DNA of 42,761 bases from an uncultured Eubacteriales bacterium (GTDB lineage: Bacteria; Bacillota; Clostridia; Peptostreptococcales; Anaerovoracaceae): the NCBI GenBank assembly GCA_902776285.1, contig CACYPK010000018.1:1-42761 (forward strand), written 5' to 3'. Of this stretch, positions 16,669 through 25,994 are shown in pieces. Numbering within the stretch: the stretch's first letter is position 1; every line of letters begins with the position of its first letter. The position numbers and the translations under genes were made by a program. The notes beneath the pieces were generated by a model, which saw only the letters and a program-made list of their open reading frames with translations, was not told the origin of the DNA and searched no databases.

Positions 16669-17400
16669 ATGAAAAGCGGTTACATTACAGACAGAGGCAG
16701 ACGCAGACCAACCAACGAAGACTCGCTCAGAGCCTGTGAAGATCTTAGTTTCTTCATGCTCGCGGATGGAGTCGGAGGCAACAGGTCAGGCGAGATAGCC
16801 AGCCAGTCGGCGCTCGACGCCCTGGAGAAATTCGTCCGTCACAATCCGCCTGAATGGCTGGGTTCACGCGATGAGGTTTTCAGATATTTCAGAGCCGCTG
16901 TAAACTATGTCAATCAGTTTATCATCAAGCTGTCTGAAGCCAAGCCGCAGTACGCGGGCATGGCCACGACACTGACTTTTGCTTATATAAGACCTGACGA
17001 GATGTACGTCGCCAACGTGGGAGACAGCAGAGTCTATCTGGCGCACGGCGACATGATCCAGCAGATAACAGACGATCATACATATGTGAACGACCTGGTC
17101 AAGATGGGTGCCATCACCAGGGATGAAGCGCATCTTCACGCGCGTAAGAATGTCATCACAAGAGCCATCGGAGCCAACGCGAACAACGAGCCTGACTGCT
17201 TCAGTGTTCCCGTAGAAAAAGGAGACAGGGTGCTGCTGTGCAGTGACGGCCTCTACGATGAAGTCGATGACGATACCATTCTCGCGACCATCAACAGAGC
17301 ATCGGACATGGCGTTGTGCGCAGAGGAACTGGTTGCTCTCGCAAATGACAACGGAGGCAATGACAACATTTCCGTCATCTGTGTTGATTTGGAGGATTGA
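16669..17400 (+). CDS. prpC: PP2C-type serine/threonine phosphatase (PrpC/Stp)
   Basis: 243 residues covering one complete PPM domain. Metal-binding motifs are LADGVGGNRSGEIAS, the GDSRVYLAHGD strand, DDHTYVNDLV, LCSDGLYDEV and the final NDNISVICVDL. It dephosphorylates targets of the partner PASTA kinase encoded next. GGAG lies 11 bases before ATG 16669. The last codons contain the GGAGG ribosome site of the kinase gene, so both should be translated in step. Confidence 0.95.
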   Translation: MKSGYITDRGRRRPTNEDSLRACEDLSFFMLADGVGGNRSGEIASQSALDALEKFVRHNPPEWLGSRDEVFRYFRAAVNYVNQFIIKLSEAKPQYAGMATTLTFAYIRPDEMYVANVGDSRVYLAHGDMIQQITDDHTYVNDLVKMGAITRDEAHLHARKNVITRAIGANANNEPDCFSVPVEKGDRVLLCSDGLYDEVDDDTILATINRASDMALCAEELVALANDNGGNDNISVICVDLED

Positions 17401-17402
17401 TA

Positions 17403-19142
17403 ATGGCAAGCAGGGTACTATCCGGGCGTTACGAGCTTCTTGAGAAGATCGGCGACGGCGGTATGGCTGTCGTATACAAGGGCAAGGATAAATTGCTCAA
17501 TCGTTTTATTGCCGTCAAAATCTTAAGGCCCGAATTTACAAAGGACGCGACGTTCGTAGAGAACTTCAAGAGGGAGTCGCAGGCCGCTGCCGGACTCTCA
17601 CATCCGAATATTGTAGGCGTATATGATGTAGGCCGCGAGGGCAACATCAATTACATCGTCATGGAACTGATCGAGGGCGATACCCTCAACAAAATCATTG
17701 AGAGAGAAGCGCCGATGGATTACCGCAAGGTCATCGACATATCCAAGCAGGTCGCTTCGGCTCTGAGGGTCGCTCATAAAAACAAGATCATCCACAGAGA
17801 CGTAAAGCCTCACAACATCATGATAACCAACGACGGCGTGGTAAAGCTGGCTGACTTCGGTATCGCCAGGGCCGTCAATGACGCGACGCTTTCGACCGGA
17901 AGCAAGATAGTCGGTTCGGTGCATTATTTCTCGCCTGAGCAGGCAAGGGGCAATTACGTCGACGAGCGTTCAGATATTTACTCACTGGGCATCGTAATGT
18001 ACGAAATGCTCACGGGCAAGGTGCCGTTTGACGGAGACAATCCTGTCACGGTGGCTCTCAAGCACATTAACGAGGAGATCGTTCCGCCTATCGAGCTCGA
18101 ACCGAGCATACCGCCTGCTCTCAACAGGTGCGTCATGAAGGCGACAAGCAAGTTCCAGACAAACAGATACTCGAGCGCTGATGAGCTTATCGAGGATCTC
18201 GACAATATTTCGTTTGTTACAAACGTTACGGGCCCGGGACTCTTTGAGTCGAGCTCCGTGGCGGAAAAACGCGATAAGCGCAAAAAAGAGATCGAAAACG
18301 AAATAGAAGAGGTCGTTGAGGCCAGAGAGCAGGAGAGAAAGAGAAGAAAGAGAAAGACGACCCTAATAATCGCGGCGATAGTCGTGTTACTGGGAGCCGC
18401 AGCTGCGGGATATGCCCTGTGGAAGATCGGTTACTTCTCGCCTACAAAGGCCGCACCTTCGCTTCTGGACTGCACCCTCGAAGACGCTACTCAGAAGGCA
18501 GAAGAGCAGGGATTCAAGATCAAACAGGGCAAGGATGTCTATTCATCGGATTATGCCGAGGGCAGAGTATGCATCCAGGATCCTGCGCCGGGTACTGAAA
18601 TACCAAAGGAAAGCACCATCACCATAAACCTGTCCAAAGGAAACAAGGAAGGACTTGTGCCTAGCCTTATAGGCATGCAGGAGGCTGATGTCGAGAACTA
18701 TCTGAAGAGTTACGGTTACGAGCTCGGTAACGTAAAGACCATCACTTCGCCTGAAGAAGCAGGCCAGGTGCTCGAACAGAGCCCTGTCGCCGGCTCGACT
18801 CTCGACAAGGAAAGCAAGGTGGATATCATCGTTTCAGACGGACAGGGCACCGAGAAGGGCATAGTACCGTCCGTTACAAGGATGTCACTTGAGGACGCCA
18901 AAGAAGCCATTACATCAGCCGGATTCACGGTCGGAAACATTTCATACGACTGGGATGCTTCCATCGGAAAGGGCTATGTAATATATCAGCAGTATCAGGC
19001 CAACTCACAGCTCGACAAGGGCACGGCGATAGACCTGCAGGTAAGCTCCGGTCCGGAGCCTGAACCTGAAGCTGAACCTGAAGACAGCGGCGATTCCAAT
19101 AAGAACAAAGAGAAAGAAAAAGAAAAGGAAAATACAGAATAG
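17403..19142 (+). CDS. prkC: PASTA-domain serine/threonine protein kinase (PrkC/Stk1)
   Basis: 579 residues from ATG 17403; an in-frame TTG at 17397 exists, but GGAGG at 17391-17395 is optimally spaced for the ATG. The Hanks-type kinase domain (about 8-270) has the glycine loop GDGGMAVVYKG, HRDVKPHNIM and LADFGIA. A basic juxtamembrane region (RERKRRKRKTT) and one transmembrane helix (about 318-340) follow. Three extracellular PASTA domains cover about 345-545 and sense peptidoglycan fragments or lipid II. The tail is a charged, probably disordered Glu/Lys repeat (PEPEAEPEDS, KEKEKEKE). It pairs with the upstream phosphatase and controls wall synthesis and dormancy exit in related species. 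Confidence 0.96.
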   Translation: MASRVLSGRYELLEKIGDGGMAVVYKGKDKLLNRFIAVKILRPEFTKDATFVENFKRESQAAAGLSHPNIVGVYDVGREGNINYIVMELIEGDTLNKIIEREAPMDYRKVIDISKQVASALRVAHKNKIIHRDVKPHNIMITNDGVVKLADFGIARAVNDATLSTGSKIVGSVHYFSPEQARGNYVDERSDIYSLGIVMYEMLTGKVPFDGDNPVTVALKHINEEIVPPIELEPSIPPALNRCVMKATSKFQTNRYSSADELIEDLDNISFVTNVTGPGLFESSSVAEKRDKRKKEIENEIEEVVEAREQERKRRKRKTTLIIAAIVVLLGAAAAGYALWKIGYFSPTKAAPSLLDCTLEDATQKAEEQGFKIKQGKDVYSSDYAEGRVCIQDPAPGTEIPKESTITINLSKGNKEGLVPSLIGMQEADVENYLKSYGYELGNVKTITSPEEAGQVLEQSPVAGSTLDKESKVDIIVSDGQGTEKGIVPSVTRMSLEDAKEAITSAGFTVGNISYDWDASIGKGYVIYQQYQANSQLDKGTAIDLQVSSGPEPEPEAEPEDSGDSNKNKEKEKEKENTE

Positions 19143-19148
19143 GCTCAT

Positions 19149-20054
19149 ATGACAGGCACCGTCGTCAAGGGAATAGGCGGATTCTACTTTGTCTATGACG
19201 GCAATGAAGTCGTCATGGGCAAGGCCCGCGGAAATCTCAAGAGAAACAAGGAACTCATTTATGTGGGTGATGTGGTCGACTTTGATATCGACGAAAACGA
19301 CAAAGACGGCGAATGCGTCATTCACCGTGTTATTGAGCGAAAGAATCATCTGACAAGACCACCGGTATCCAATCTGGATATTCTGGTGGTCGTGTTTTCT
19401 TTAGTAAGTCCCGACGTCAATTATCCGGTCATAGACAAGTTGATAGCCGGATGCGAGCTTGCGAGCATAAGTCCCGTGATCTGCATATCCAAGACGGATC
19501 TTGTAACGGAAGAGGCAGCAAATGAAGCGCTTGCCATATACTCGGCATCTTATCCGGCGGTGAAAGTGAACGGAGTTACCGGGGACGGGTCGGACGATCT
19601 GCGCCGCATCATAAAGGGAAGGAATGTCGCTCTTGCGGGTCCGTCAGGCGTAGGCAAATCAACTATAACGAATCTGCTGCATGCGGGAGAAACGGATATA
19701 GAAGAGGCTGAAGAGAAACTGCTGAAAGCAGCCACCGGCCGCGTAAGCAGCAAAACCGGCAGGGGAAGGCATACGACCAGACACGTGGAGATATTCCCTC
19801 TTTCGGACGGCACCATGCTCTACGATACACCGGGCTTCACGTCGCTGGACATGCCGGTAATGGAGCCTGTAGCCGTAAGGGAGCTCTTCCCGGAATTTCG
19901 CGAACCGGCAAAGGAGTGCAGGTATTCCGACTGCATGCATATAAACGAGCCTGACTGCGCTGTGAAAGAAGCGCTGCAGCTGGGACAGATATCCCGCTCA
20001 CGATACGATTCATATCTGACGATGACAGAAGAGGTGAAAAAATGGCAAAGATAG
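19149..20054 (+). CDS. rsgA: Ribosome small-subunit GTPase RsgA
   Basis: 301 residues. N-terminal OB fold about 1-70, then a circularly permuted GTPase: G4 (ICISKTDLV) comes before G1 (AGPSGVGKSTITN) and G3 (YDTPGFTSLD). The C-terminal zinc-binding set CRYSDCMHINEPDC is complete. It checks late 30S maturation and is stimulated by the ribosome. It starts 6 bases after the kinase stop and overlaps rpe by 13 bases. Confidence 0.95.
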   Translation: MTGTVVKGIGGFYFVYDGNEVVMGKARGNLKRNKELIYVGDVVDFDIDENDKDGECVIHRVIERKNHLTRPPVSNLDILVVVFSLVSPDVNYPVIDKLIAGCELASISPVICISKTDLVTEEAANEALAIYSASYPAVKVNGVTGDGSDDLRRIIKGRNVALAGPSGVGKSTITNLLHAGETDIEEAEEKLLKAATGRVSSKTGRGRHTTRHVEIFPLSDGTMLYDTPGFTSLDMPVMEPVAVRELFPEFREPAKECRYSDCMHINEPDCAVKEALQLGQISRSRYDSYLTMTEEVKKWQR

Positions 20055-20689
20055 CACCATCGATACTTTCGGCGGATTTCGCAAAACTCGGTGAAGACGT
20101 AAAGGATATATGCGACAGAGGCATAGACTACCTTCACATCGACGTGATGGACGGAGTGTTCGTTCCCAACATAAGCTTCGGCGCGGACGTGATGAAGAGC
20201 CTCAATAATACTGTAACCGTGCCGTATGACGTGCATCTCATGATAATTGAGCCGATCAGGTACATCGACAAATTCTTCACCGAAAACACGGGGTTCATCA
20301 CCGTTCACTATGAGGCCTGCGACGATCTTGCTTCGACTATAGAGAAAATAAAGGAAGGCGGAGCCAAGGCCGGCGTATCGATAAAGCCGGGAACAGCGCC
20401 TGAAGTGCTTGACGAATACCTTAAAGACATAGACCTTATACTTGTCATGTCTGTTGAGCCGGGATTCGGCGGACAGAAATTCATGGACAGCAGTCTTCCT
20501 AAGATAGAATACTACAAGAACAAGCGTGAAGAACTTGGCCTTGACTACGTAATTGAGGTAGACGGAGGCGTGGGATCCGGCAACGCTCATCTTGTAAGAG
20601 ATGCCGGAGTCGATATCATCGTAGCCGGTTCGGCGGTGTTCAAGGCTGCTGACAGGACTGCTGAAATACGCGCGATTAAGGGAGAGTAA
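20042..20689 (+). CDS. rpe: Ribulose-phosphate 3-epimerase
   Basis: 215 residues, a TIM barrel of usual length. Motifs: APSILSADF, HIDVMDGVFVPN with metal-binding His and Asp, DVHLMI, VMSVEPGFGGQKF, and VDGGVGSGN. It interconverts ribulose-5-phosphate and xylulose-5-phosphate in the pentose phosphate pathway. GAGGTG lies within the end of rsgA before ATG 20042. The thiamine pyrophosphokinase gene that often follows is absent; a terminator follows instead. Confidence 0.96.
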   Translation: MAKIAPSILSADFAKLGEDVKDICDRGIDYLHIDVMDGVFVPNISFGADVMKSLNNTVTVPYDVHLMIIEPIRYIDKFFTENTGFITVHYEACDDLASTIEKIKEGGAKAGVSIKPGTAPEVLDEYLKDIDLILVMSVEPGFGGQKFMDSSLPKIEYYKNKREELGLDYVIEVDGGVGSGNAHLVRDAGVDIIVAGSAVFKAADRTAEIRAIKGE

Positions 20690-20741
20690 GAACTCAGATC
20701 TTTTCCACATGAGAATATCTTTCAACGCATGTTGATAAACT

Positions 20742-20769
20742 AAAAGCCTGCAATTTGCAGGCTTTTCGA
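20742..20769 (+). terminator. Terminator of the priA-rpe operon
   Basis: AAAAGCCTGCAA / TTGCAGGCTTTT inverted repeat with a minimal loop and T run at its end, about 55 bases after the rpe stop. The A run on the left would also allow some termination of minus-strand transcripts. The 118 bases between this hairpin and comEC hold no gene I can support; TAGAAT at 20861-20866 is a weak -10 candidate for comEC. Confidence 0.82.
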
Positions 20770-20887
20770 GTTGCGCAGAAGGATCGGCATGCACGATATT
20801 CACGGGATAACGCATTTTACGCACCCGCATATCTGTACAGTTTTGATCCGGGCAGAAAGATAGAATCATGGCAGGGAGATACCTGTC

Positions 20888-23257
20888 ATGCTAAGAAGAA
20901 AACTTGCGGCGTACACATTGTTATTCATTGCCGGTAACGCTGCCGGCTTTTTTATGCTGGAACGTTCACGACCGATGGGAGCGGCCGGATTCGCCGCTTC
21001 GGTGATCATATGCGTGATGCTGTTTCCTGCAGATCATGAGCGGATCCCCGGGCATTTCCATGACGAATACAAAACCGTGAAGATGATACTTGTAATGTCA
21101 TTCATTTGCGGTCTTTTATCGTTTTCGGTCCGCTGTGTTGTTTATGGCAGGATCGCTTCCGCAGTCCCGGAAAGCGGCACGGTAAGGGGAAGAGTGATCT
21201 CCGCGCAGGCAAAGGACGATGATCTGAAGCTTGTCTTAAGGCGGACGGACGGAAGCAGGTCTAAAATACTGCTGACGGTCTCCGGCTATGCTCAGGAAGA
21301 TGAAGATACCGGCAGTGAAACGGAAACTGAAGAAGTATTTGAACTCACGGGATCAGTCATAGAAGCATCAGGGGAGTACAAAAGCATAGATCCCGCGGAT
21401 GATCCCGGATGCTTTGATTACAGGCTGTACATGAAAAGCAAGGGGATATGCGTTTCATTAAAGGCTTACAGCTTTGAGATCATCGATCCCGTCGATTCTT
21501 TCCTGATGAATATCAGAAGGCGCTTATACCGCTCCAGAGAAGCCTTTATCGGCAGATTCGATACGGAGACAGCGGGGTTCATAAGAGGCGTCATATTCGG
21601 CGATAAATCAGAGATAGACGAGGATACCGTAAAGGAGTTCAATGAGAACTCTACAGGTCACATACTGGCGGTAAGCGGGCTCCACGTGGGCTTCCTATAC
21701 GGTCTGCTGAGGGCGCTGACCGGCCGCAGAAGAGGGCTGGTCATCTCGGTGTTTATCATTGCGGTGATAATCATGTACGGTGAAATGACGATGTGGAGTC
21801 CCGCAACTGTGAGGGCGTGCATTGTGATGAGCATCAGTCTGCTGTCACTGCATTTCAGGCGACCGTTCGACCTGCTGACATCAGTAAGCCTAGCCGCGCT
21901 TCTGATACTCATAAGAGAACCGTATCAGCTTGTCAATTCAGGCTTTCAGATGTCATTCATGGCCATGTGCGGCATAGCGTTCTTTACAAAGCCCATCGCG
22001 TCCGTGACCGGAGAAGCGCTCGGGGTCATGCTGGCGGTGCAGGCAGGGACATTGCCGCTGATCGCATATACATTCTGCAGGTTCAATCCTCTGTCCGTGC
22101 TGATAAACGTTCCTGTCATATTACTTGCTTCATTGCTGGTGCCGCTCTGCATTTCAATGCTGATGATGGAGATCCTTCTGGGGACTGCGCCCCAGATTGC
22201 TGTCGATTTCATCGGCCTGATATCCTATGCCGAATTAAAAATGAATCATCTGCTGAACTTTGAGGGAAGCTTTTCGCTGAAAGCCGCAGGCCTGAGAGGA
22301 GCCGCAGTAATAGGCGTGTATCTTTTGCTGCTTGGCGCATCGTCAGAATGGGCAAGGGTACAGCTGCTGAGATCAGGACCGGCAAAAATGATAAGAAACG
22401 GCGCGTTGCTGCTCATCCCGATCATTATGCTGGGATCATGTATGTACGATCCTTTTTCCGATGATGAGATAGTATTTGTCGCGGTCGGCCAGGGAGACTG
22501 CGTGCACATAAGAGCGGAAGGCCATGACATTCTGATAGACGGGGGAGGAAGCGACGCCTACAACGTGGGCGAGAAGATACTGATGCCGTATCTGCTTCAT
22601 GAAGGAGCGTACAATGCGGACATGGCACTTGTAACACATCTTCACGCCGATCATTACAAAGGGATATCTGAATTATCAGAGATATATCCTGTCGGAGCAG
22701 TCGGCATCCCCGCGGATTACAAGGGAAGTGTGGAATGCGGCATCGGCCCGCCGTTTGATGTTAAGAAGGCTTTTTATATCGAGCCGGATACAAGGATCGA
22801 TATAGCCGAAGGCATTAGCGTGGAGCCGATCTGGCCGATTACAGTGTCAAAGGAACCTGTCGCGGCGGATGATCCGAACGAACACAACACGGTCTATATG
22901 ATCAACTGCAAAGGCATAAAGGTGATGGTTACCGGAGATATTTTAGAGGAAGATGAACTGGAAATGGTCAAATACTATGAAGGAACGGATACTCTGAAAT
23001 GTGATGTTTTGAAAGTCGCGCATCACGGAAGCAAGTCGAGTTCCAGCGAAGCCTTCCTCGATGTCGCATCGCCTACAGTCGCCGTCATTCAGGTTGGCCG
23101 CAACAACTTTTACGGGCATCCTCATGAACAAACGCTGAAAAGACTGGAAGAGCGAGGGATAAAAGTGTTCAGGACAGATATAAACGGAGCGGCGGGTCTG
23201 GATATAAGGCACGGACGGATACATGTGGACCTGTTTCATGCAGAAGACCGTTCATGA
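20888..23257 (+). CDS. comEC: ComEC/Rec2 DNA-uptake channel protein
   Basis: 789 residues. N-terminal membrane segments and an OB-fold region (DUF4131, about 1-190) lead to the Competence domain (about 200-490) with its hallmark NSTGHILAVSGLHVGFLYGLL and many hydrophobic helices. A C-terminal metallo-beta-lactamase domain (about 520-789) has THLHADHYKG, a later VTGDIL, and VAHHGSKSSSSEAF. ComEC carries single-stranded DNA across the membrane during natural transformation, and the MBL domain is the likely nuclease. comEA is not in the window. GGGAG precedes ATG 20888. A type IV-pilus-like cluster 11 kb upstream could supply the pulling device, but that link is inference. Confidence 0.95.
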   Translation: MLRRKLAAYTLLFIAGNAAGFFMLERSRPMGAAGFAASVIICVMLFPADHERIPGHFHDEYKTVKMILVMSFICGLLSFSVRCVVYGRIASAVPESGTVRGRVISAQAKDDDLKLVLRRTDGSRSKILLTVSGYAQEDEDTGSETETEEVFELTGSVIEASGEYKSIDPADDPGCFDYRLYMKSKGICVSLKAYSFEIIDPVDSFLMNIRRRLYRSREAFIGRFDTETAGFIRGVIFGDKSEIDEDTVKEFNENSTGHILAVSGLHVGFLYGLLRALTGRRRGLVISVFIIAVIIMYGEMTMWSPATVRACIVMSISLLSLHFRRPFDLLTSVSLAALLILIREPYQLVNSGFQMSFMAMCGIAFFTKPIASVTGEALGVMLAVQAGTLPLIAYTFCRFNPLSVLINVPVILLASLLVPLCISMLMMEILLGTAPQIAVDFIGLISYAELKMNHLLNFEGSFSLKAAGLRGAAVIGVYLLLLGASSEWARVQLLRSGPAKMIRNGALLLIPIIMLGSCMYDPFSDDEIVFVAVGQGDCVHIRAEGHDILIDGGGSDAYNVGEKILMPYLLHEGAYNADMALVTHLHADHYKGISELSEIYPVGAVGIPADYKGSVECGIGPPFDVKKAFYIEPDTRIDIAEGISVEPIWPITVSKEPVAADDPNEHNTVYMINCKGIKVMVTGDILEEDELEMVKYYEGTDTLKCDVLKVAHHGSKSSSSEAFLDVASPTVAVIQVGRNNFYGHPHEQTLKRLEERGIKVFRTDINGAAGLDIRHGRIHVDLFHAEDRS

Positions 23258-23279
23258 AAGCGCAAAAAAATGTTAGAAT
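23251..23279 (+). promoter_or_regulatory. Candidate leaderless promoter of holA
   Basis: TGTTAGAAT at 23271-23279 is an extended -10 (TGn + TAGAAT, 5 of 6). TTCATG at 23251-23256 is a weak -35 with 17-base spacing. The predicted start site falls at or next to the A of ATG 23286. No Shine-Dalgarno precedes that ATG. Confidence 0.5.
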
Positions 23280-23285
23280 ACTGAC

Positions 23286-24332
23286 ATGGCTTACAAGGAT
23301 TTCGTGAATGACAAGAATAAGGGGATACTCAGGGATGTGCTGTTCTTTTACGGAGCAGAGGATTTCCTTATGGAGTGGGCTGCCGAGAGCATCATATCGG
23401 AATATGTCGAAGAAGAGATGAGATATCTCGATGTGGTCAGGCTCGAAGGTGAAGCCGCGACCGCGGCGGACATAATGGCCGAGGCCAGGGCTTATTCGAT
23501 GTTCTCCGATAAAAGGATCGTCGTCGTGCGGAACTTTTTGCCTTTATACAGGGGAGCCAAGGGCCCGAATGCCGTTGTGGATCCGCACGCCGAAGAACTG
23601 CTGGAATTCGCAGCTTCGCCGCAGGAACAGTCGATAGTCATATTCGTTCTTGAGAGCAGATTTTCACCGGATCTGACGGCTTACGGCAGGAAACTGGCAA
23701 AAGCCTGCTCTGCCTATGAGTTCTCGAGACTCGAGAGGGTGGATCTCAAGTCGTTCATCACAAAACGAGTTCACAGTGCGGGTAAGGTGATCTCACGCCG
23801 GGACCTTGAGCATATCATTGACATATCCGGGTATTACAACCGCGGAAGCGTCTATGACCTCGCGCAGCTTGACAGGGACATCTCCAAGATGGTCAAGGCA
23901 AGCGGAACGGAGGACATCAGCGCCCAGCTCATAGAAGAGATCTTCATAGGCGACAGTGACAGATTCGTATTCAACCTCGTGGATGCGCTTGTCGCGGGCG
24001 ACAGGAATAAATCTCTCGCCATAGCTGAGGCGATTATCAGGGATGAAGACGGAGCGATGGCCGTTCTGGCGCTTCTTACAAAGCAGTTCGAGATAATGTA
24101 TGACGCTCTGGAACTCTCGGAACAGGGTTACAGCATGGCGCAGATGGCCAAGAAGACCGGTGTCAATGAATACAGGTTCAAGAAGGCTTTTGTTGCCGCT
24201 CAGAGATACAGCAGACAGCGTCTTAGAAAGATACTGATAGATATATACAATGCCGACCGAGACATAAAAAGAGGCGATATCGATAAGGATACCGCCCTTG
24301 AACTCATAGCCGTATCGGCCTGCCCGCAATAG
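23286..24332 (+). CDS. holA: DNA polymerase III delta subunit
   Basis: 348 residues, standard HolA length. The N-terminal AAA+-like fold lacks a functional Walker motif, as usual (YGAEDFLMEWAAESI, then FSDKRIVVVRNFLPL), and the C-terminal helical collar domain includes NLVDALVAGDRNKSLAIAEAII and ILIDIYNADRDIKRGDIDKDTALELI. Delta opens the sliding clamp in the clamp loader. The gene follows comEC as in many Firmicutes, with 28 bases between. It lacks a ribosome site and may be read from a leaderless mRNA. Its stop lies within the loop of the following terminator. Confidence 0.93.
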   Translation: MAYKDFVNDKNKGILRDVLFFYGAEDFLMEWAAESIISEYVEEEMRYLDVVRLEGEAATAADIMAEARAYSMFSDKRIVVVRNFLPLYRGAKGPNAVVDPHAEELLEFAASPQEQSIVIFVLESRFSPDLTAYGRKLAKACSAYEFSRLERVDLKSFITKRVHSAGKVISRRDLEHIIDISGYYNRGSVYDLAQLDRDISKMVKASGTEDISAQLIEEIFIGDSDRFVFNLVDALVAGDRNKSLAIAEAIIRDEDGAMAVLALLTKQFEIMYDALELSEQGYSMAQMAKKTGVNEYRFKKAFVAAQRYSRQRLRKILIDIYNADRDIKRGDIDKDTALELIAVSACPQ

Positions 24333-24347
24333 GGCAGGCTTTTTTTC
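24318..24347. terminator. Terminator between holA and recN
   Basis: GCCTGCCC (24318-24325) / GGGCAGGC (24332-24339) with a 6-base loop and T run at 24340-24347. It overlaps the holA stop. The recN gene on the opposite strand ends 10 bases further on. Confidence 0.88.
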
Positions 24348-24356
24348 TTTAGATGG

Positions 24357-25991
24357 TTATTTCCGCGCGGAATCAATGAGTTCGCGCGCTGCCTGCAGCG
24401 CGTTTTCACTGTCAGCAGAGCCGCTGAAGAGAGTTGCTATCATACGGATCTTTGCATCAGCATCAAGATGGTCGATATTTGTGTAGGATTTGTCGCTTTC
24501 GACCGACTTGCTGATAAGATAATTATCGTCACCATAAGCCGCTATCTGAGGCAGGTGAGTTACGGATATGATCTGCCTGTGCGCCGCGATCTCGCTGAGC
24601 TTCTTACCGACCACTAGAGCTGTCCGTCCGCTGATACCGCTGTCGATCTCGTCGAAAATCATGGTCTCCACATCGCCGGTCTCGCCCAGTATGCGCTTGA
24701 ACGCGAGCATTATCCTTGAGATCTCACCGCCTGACGCAATCTTTGTTAGAGGCATCAGCGGTTCCCCCGGATTTGTAGAGATAAGGAATTCCACCTTGTC
24801 GAATCCCAGAGGACCTATCTCATCGAGTCTGCTTATGTCTATGCTGAATCCGGTATTCGCGAATTCAAGGTCGCCGAGTTCTTTGACCATCGCTGATTCC
24901 AGCCTGGAGGCGACGATATGCCTCAACTCGCTGACATGAGAGGCCTGGTCCTCGAGCGCGGCGTATTTTTTATGCGCGGCTTCCGCAAGACGTTTCTTTT
25001 CACTGTCGAAATTCTCCATCATGCTGAGCCTTGAGCCGAGTTCATCGCGGAAAGCGAGTATCTCCGGGATGCTCTTTCTGTACTTGCGCTTGGCGTCCTC
25101 TATGATCGCGAGCCTTCCGGATACTTCGTCCATGTCCGCTTCCGAGAAATTGAGCGATGAAAGAAGGTCTCTCAAGGCTGACGCGACATCTTCAAGCGCG
25201 TAATAAGCGTCGTAAGACTGCGACGCGAGGGAAGAGATCTGCTCGCTGAAACCGCTTATTTCCGAAAGATCGGAAGCGGCGCGGCTCAGTTCATCCATTA
25301 CGGACGGGCCGCCTTCTTCATCTGTACCGCGCAGGGCGTCATAGGACGAACGGACGCTTTGATAAATCCTGGAACTGTTCTTCATCATCGCCAGGCGTTC
25401 CATAAGCTCGTCATCCTCGCCGGGATAAAGGTTCAGATCGTTGATGTATTTATGCTCAAAGCTGAAATAATCCTTCTGCTGAGCGGCGTTCGCCTCAGCT
25501 TTAAGAAGGTCTTCATATTCTTTCTGAGCGGCCTTGTACTCATCATACAAGGCGCGGAGCTTTTCTAGTTCCGGCGCGACGGCTTCGCTCCGGAAGCTGT
25601 CGGTTATCAGTATGTGATTATCGGGATAGAGTATCTGCTGATTGTCGTACTGTCCGTGTATGTCCACCCAGTCCCTGCAGAAATCCCTGATCTGTCCAAG
25701 AGTCACCATCTCTCCGTTGAGCTTGGAGACGGACTTTCCGCCCGCCATTATCTCACGCGAAATGACCACATCCTCGCCGTTCTTAGTGCCGGCTATCTGG
25801 ATGAAGGCTTTATCTGCGCCGGATCTGACCATCGAAGTGTCGGCTCTGTCACCCAGTACGGTGCTGATCGCGGTGACAAGCACAGACTTGCCTGCGCCGG
25901 TCTCTCCCGTGATGATGTTGAGACTGCCGCCCAGATCGAATGAAAGATGTTCTATGGTCGCAAAATTGTCAATGATGATTCGGTCTAGCAT
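24357..25991 (-). CDS. recN: DNA repair ATPase RecN
   Basis: 544 residues, slightly short of the usual 550-570. SMC-like: Walker A GETGAGKSV near residue 32, long coiled-coil arms about 150-370, ABC signature region LTKIASGGEISRIMLAFK, and Walker B TMIFDEIDSGISGRTA. RecN gathers DNA ends at double-strand breaks. The ATG (complement of 25989-25991) lies 3 bases past the argR stop with no clear Shine-Dalgarno, so re-initiation after argR is likely. The argR-recN order is classical in Firmicutes. Confidence 0.95.
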   Translation of the reverse strand: MLDRIIIDNFATIEHLSFDLGGSLNIITGETGAGKSVLVTAISTVLGDRADTSMVRSGADKAFIQIAGTKNGEDVVISREIMAGGKSVSKLNGEMVTLGQIRDFCRDWVDIHGQYDNQQILYPDNHILITDSFRSEAVAPELEKLRALYDEYKAAQKEYEDLLKAEANAAQQKDYFSFEHKYINDLNLYPGEDDELMERLAMMKNSSRIYQSVRSSYDALRGTDEEGGPSVMDELSRAASDLSEISGFSEQISSLASQSYDAYYALEDVASALRDLLSSLNFSEADMDEVSGRLAIIEDAKRKYRKSIPEILAFRDELGSRLSMMENFDSEKKRLAEAAHKKYAALEDQASHVSELRHIVASRLESAMVKELGDLEFANTGFSIDISRLDEIGPLGFDKVEFLISTNPGEPLMPLTKIASGGEISRIMLAFKRILGETGDVETMIFDEIDSGISGRTALVVGKKLSEIAAHRQIISVTHLPQIAAYGDDNYLISKSVESDKSYTNIDHLDADAKIRMIATLFSGSADSENALQAARELIDSARK

Positions 25992-25994
25992 GAT

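Noticed and set aside
19820..20869. A 349-codon open frame antisense to rsgA and rpe
   Set aside because: It covers two clear plus-strand genes and a terminator, and shows no family features.
20755..20937. A 60-codon plus-strand frame between rpe and comEC
   Set aside because: Its start lies inside the terminator hairpin, it has no ribosome site and overlaps the comEC start.
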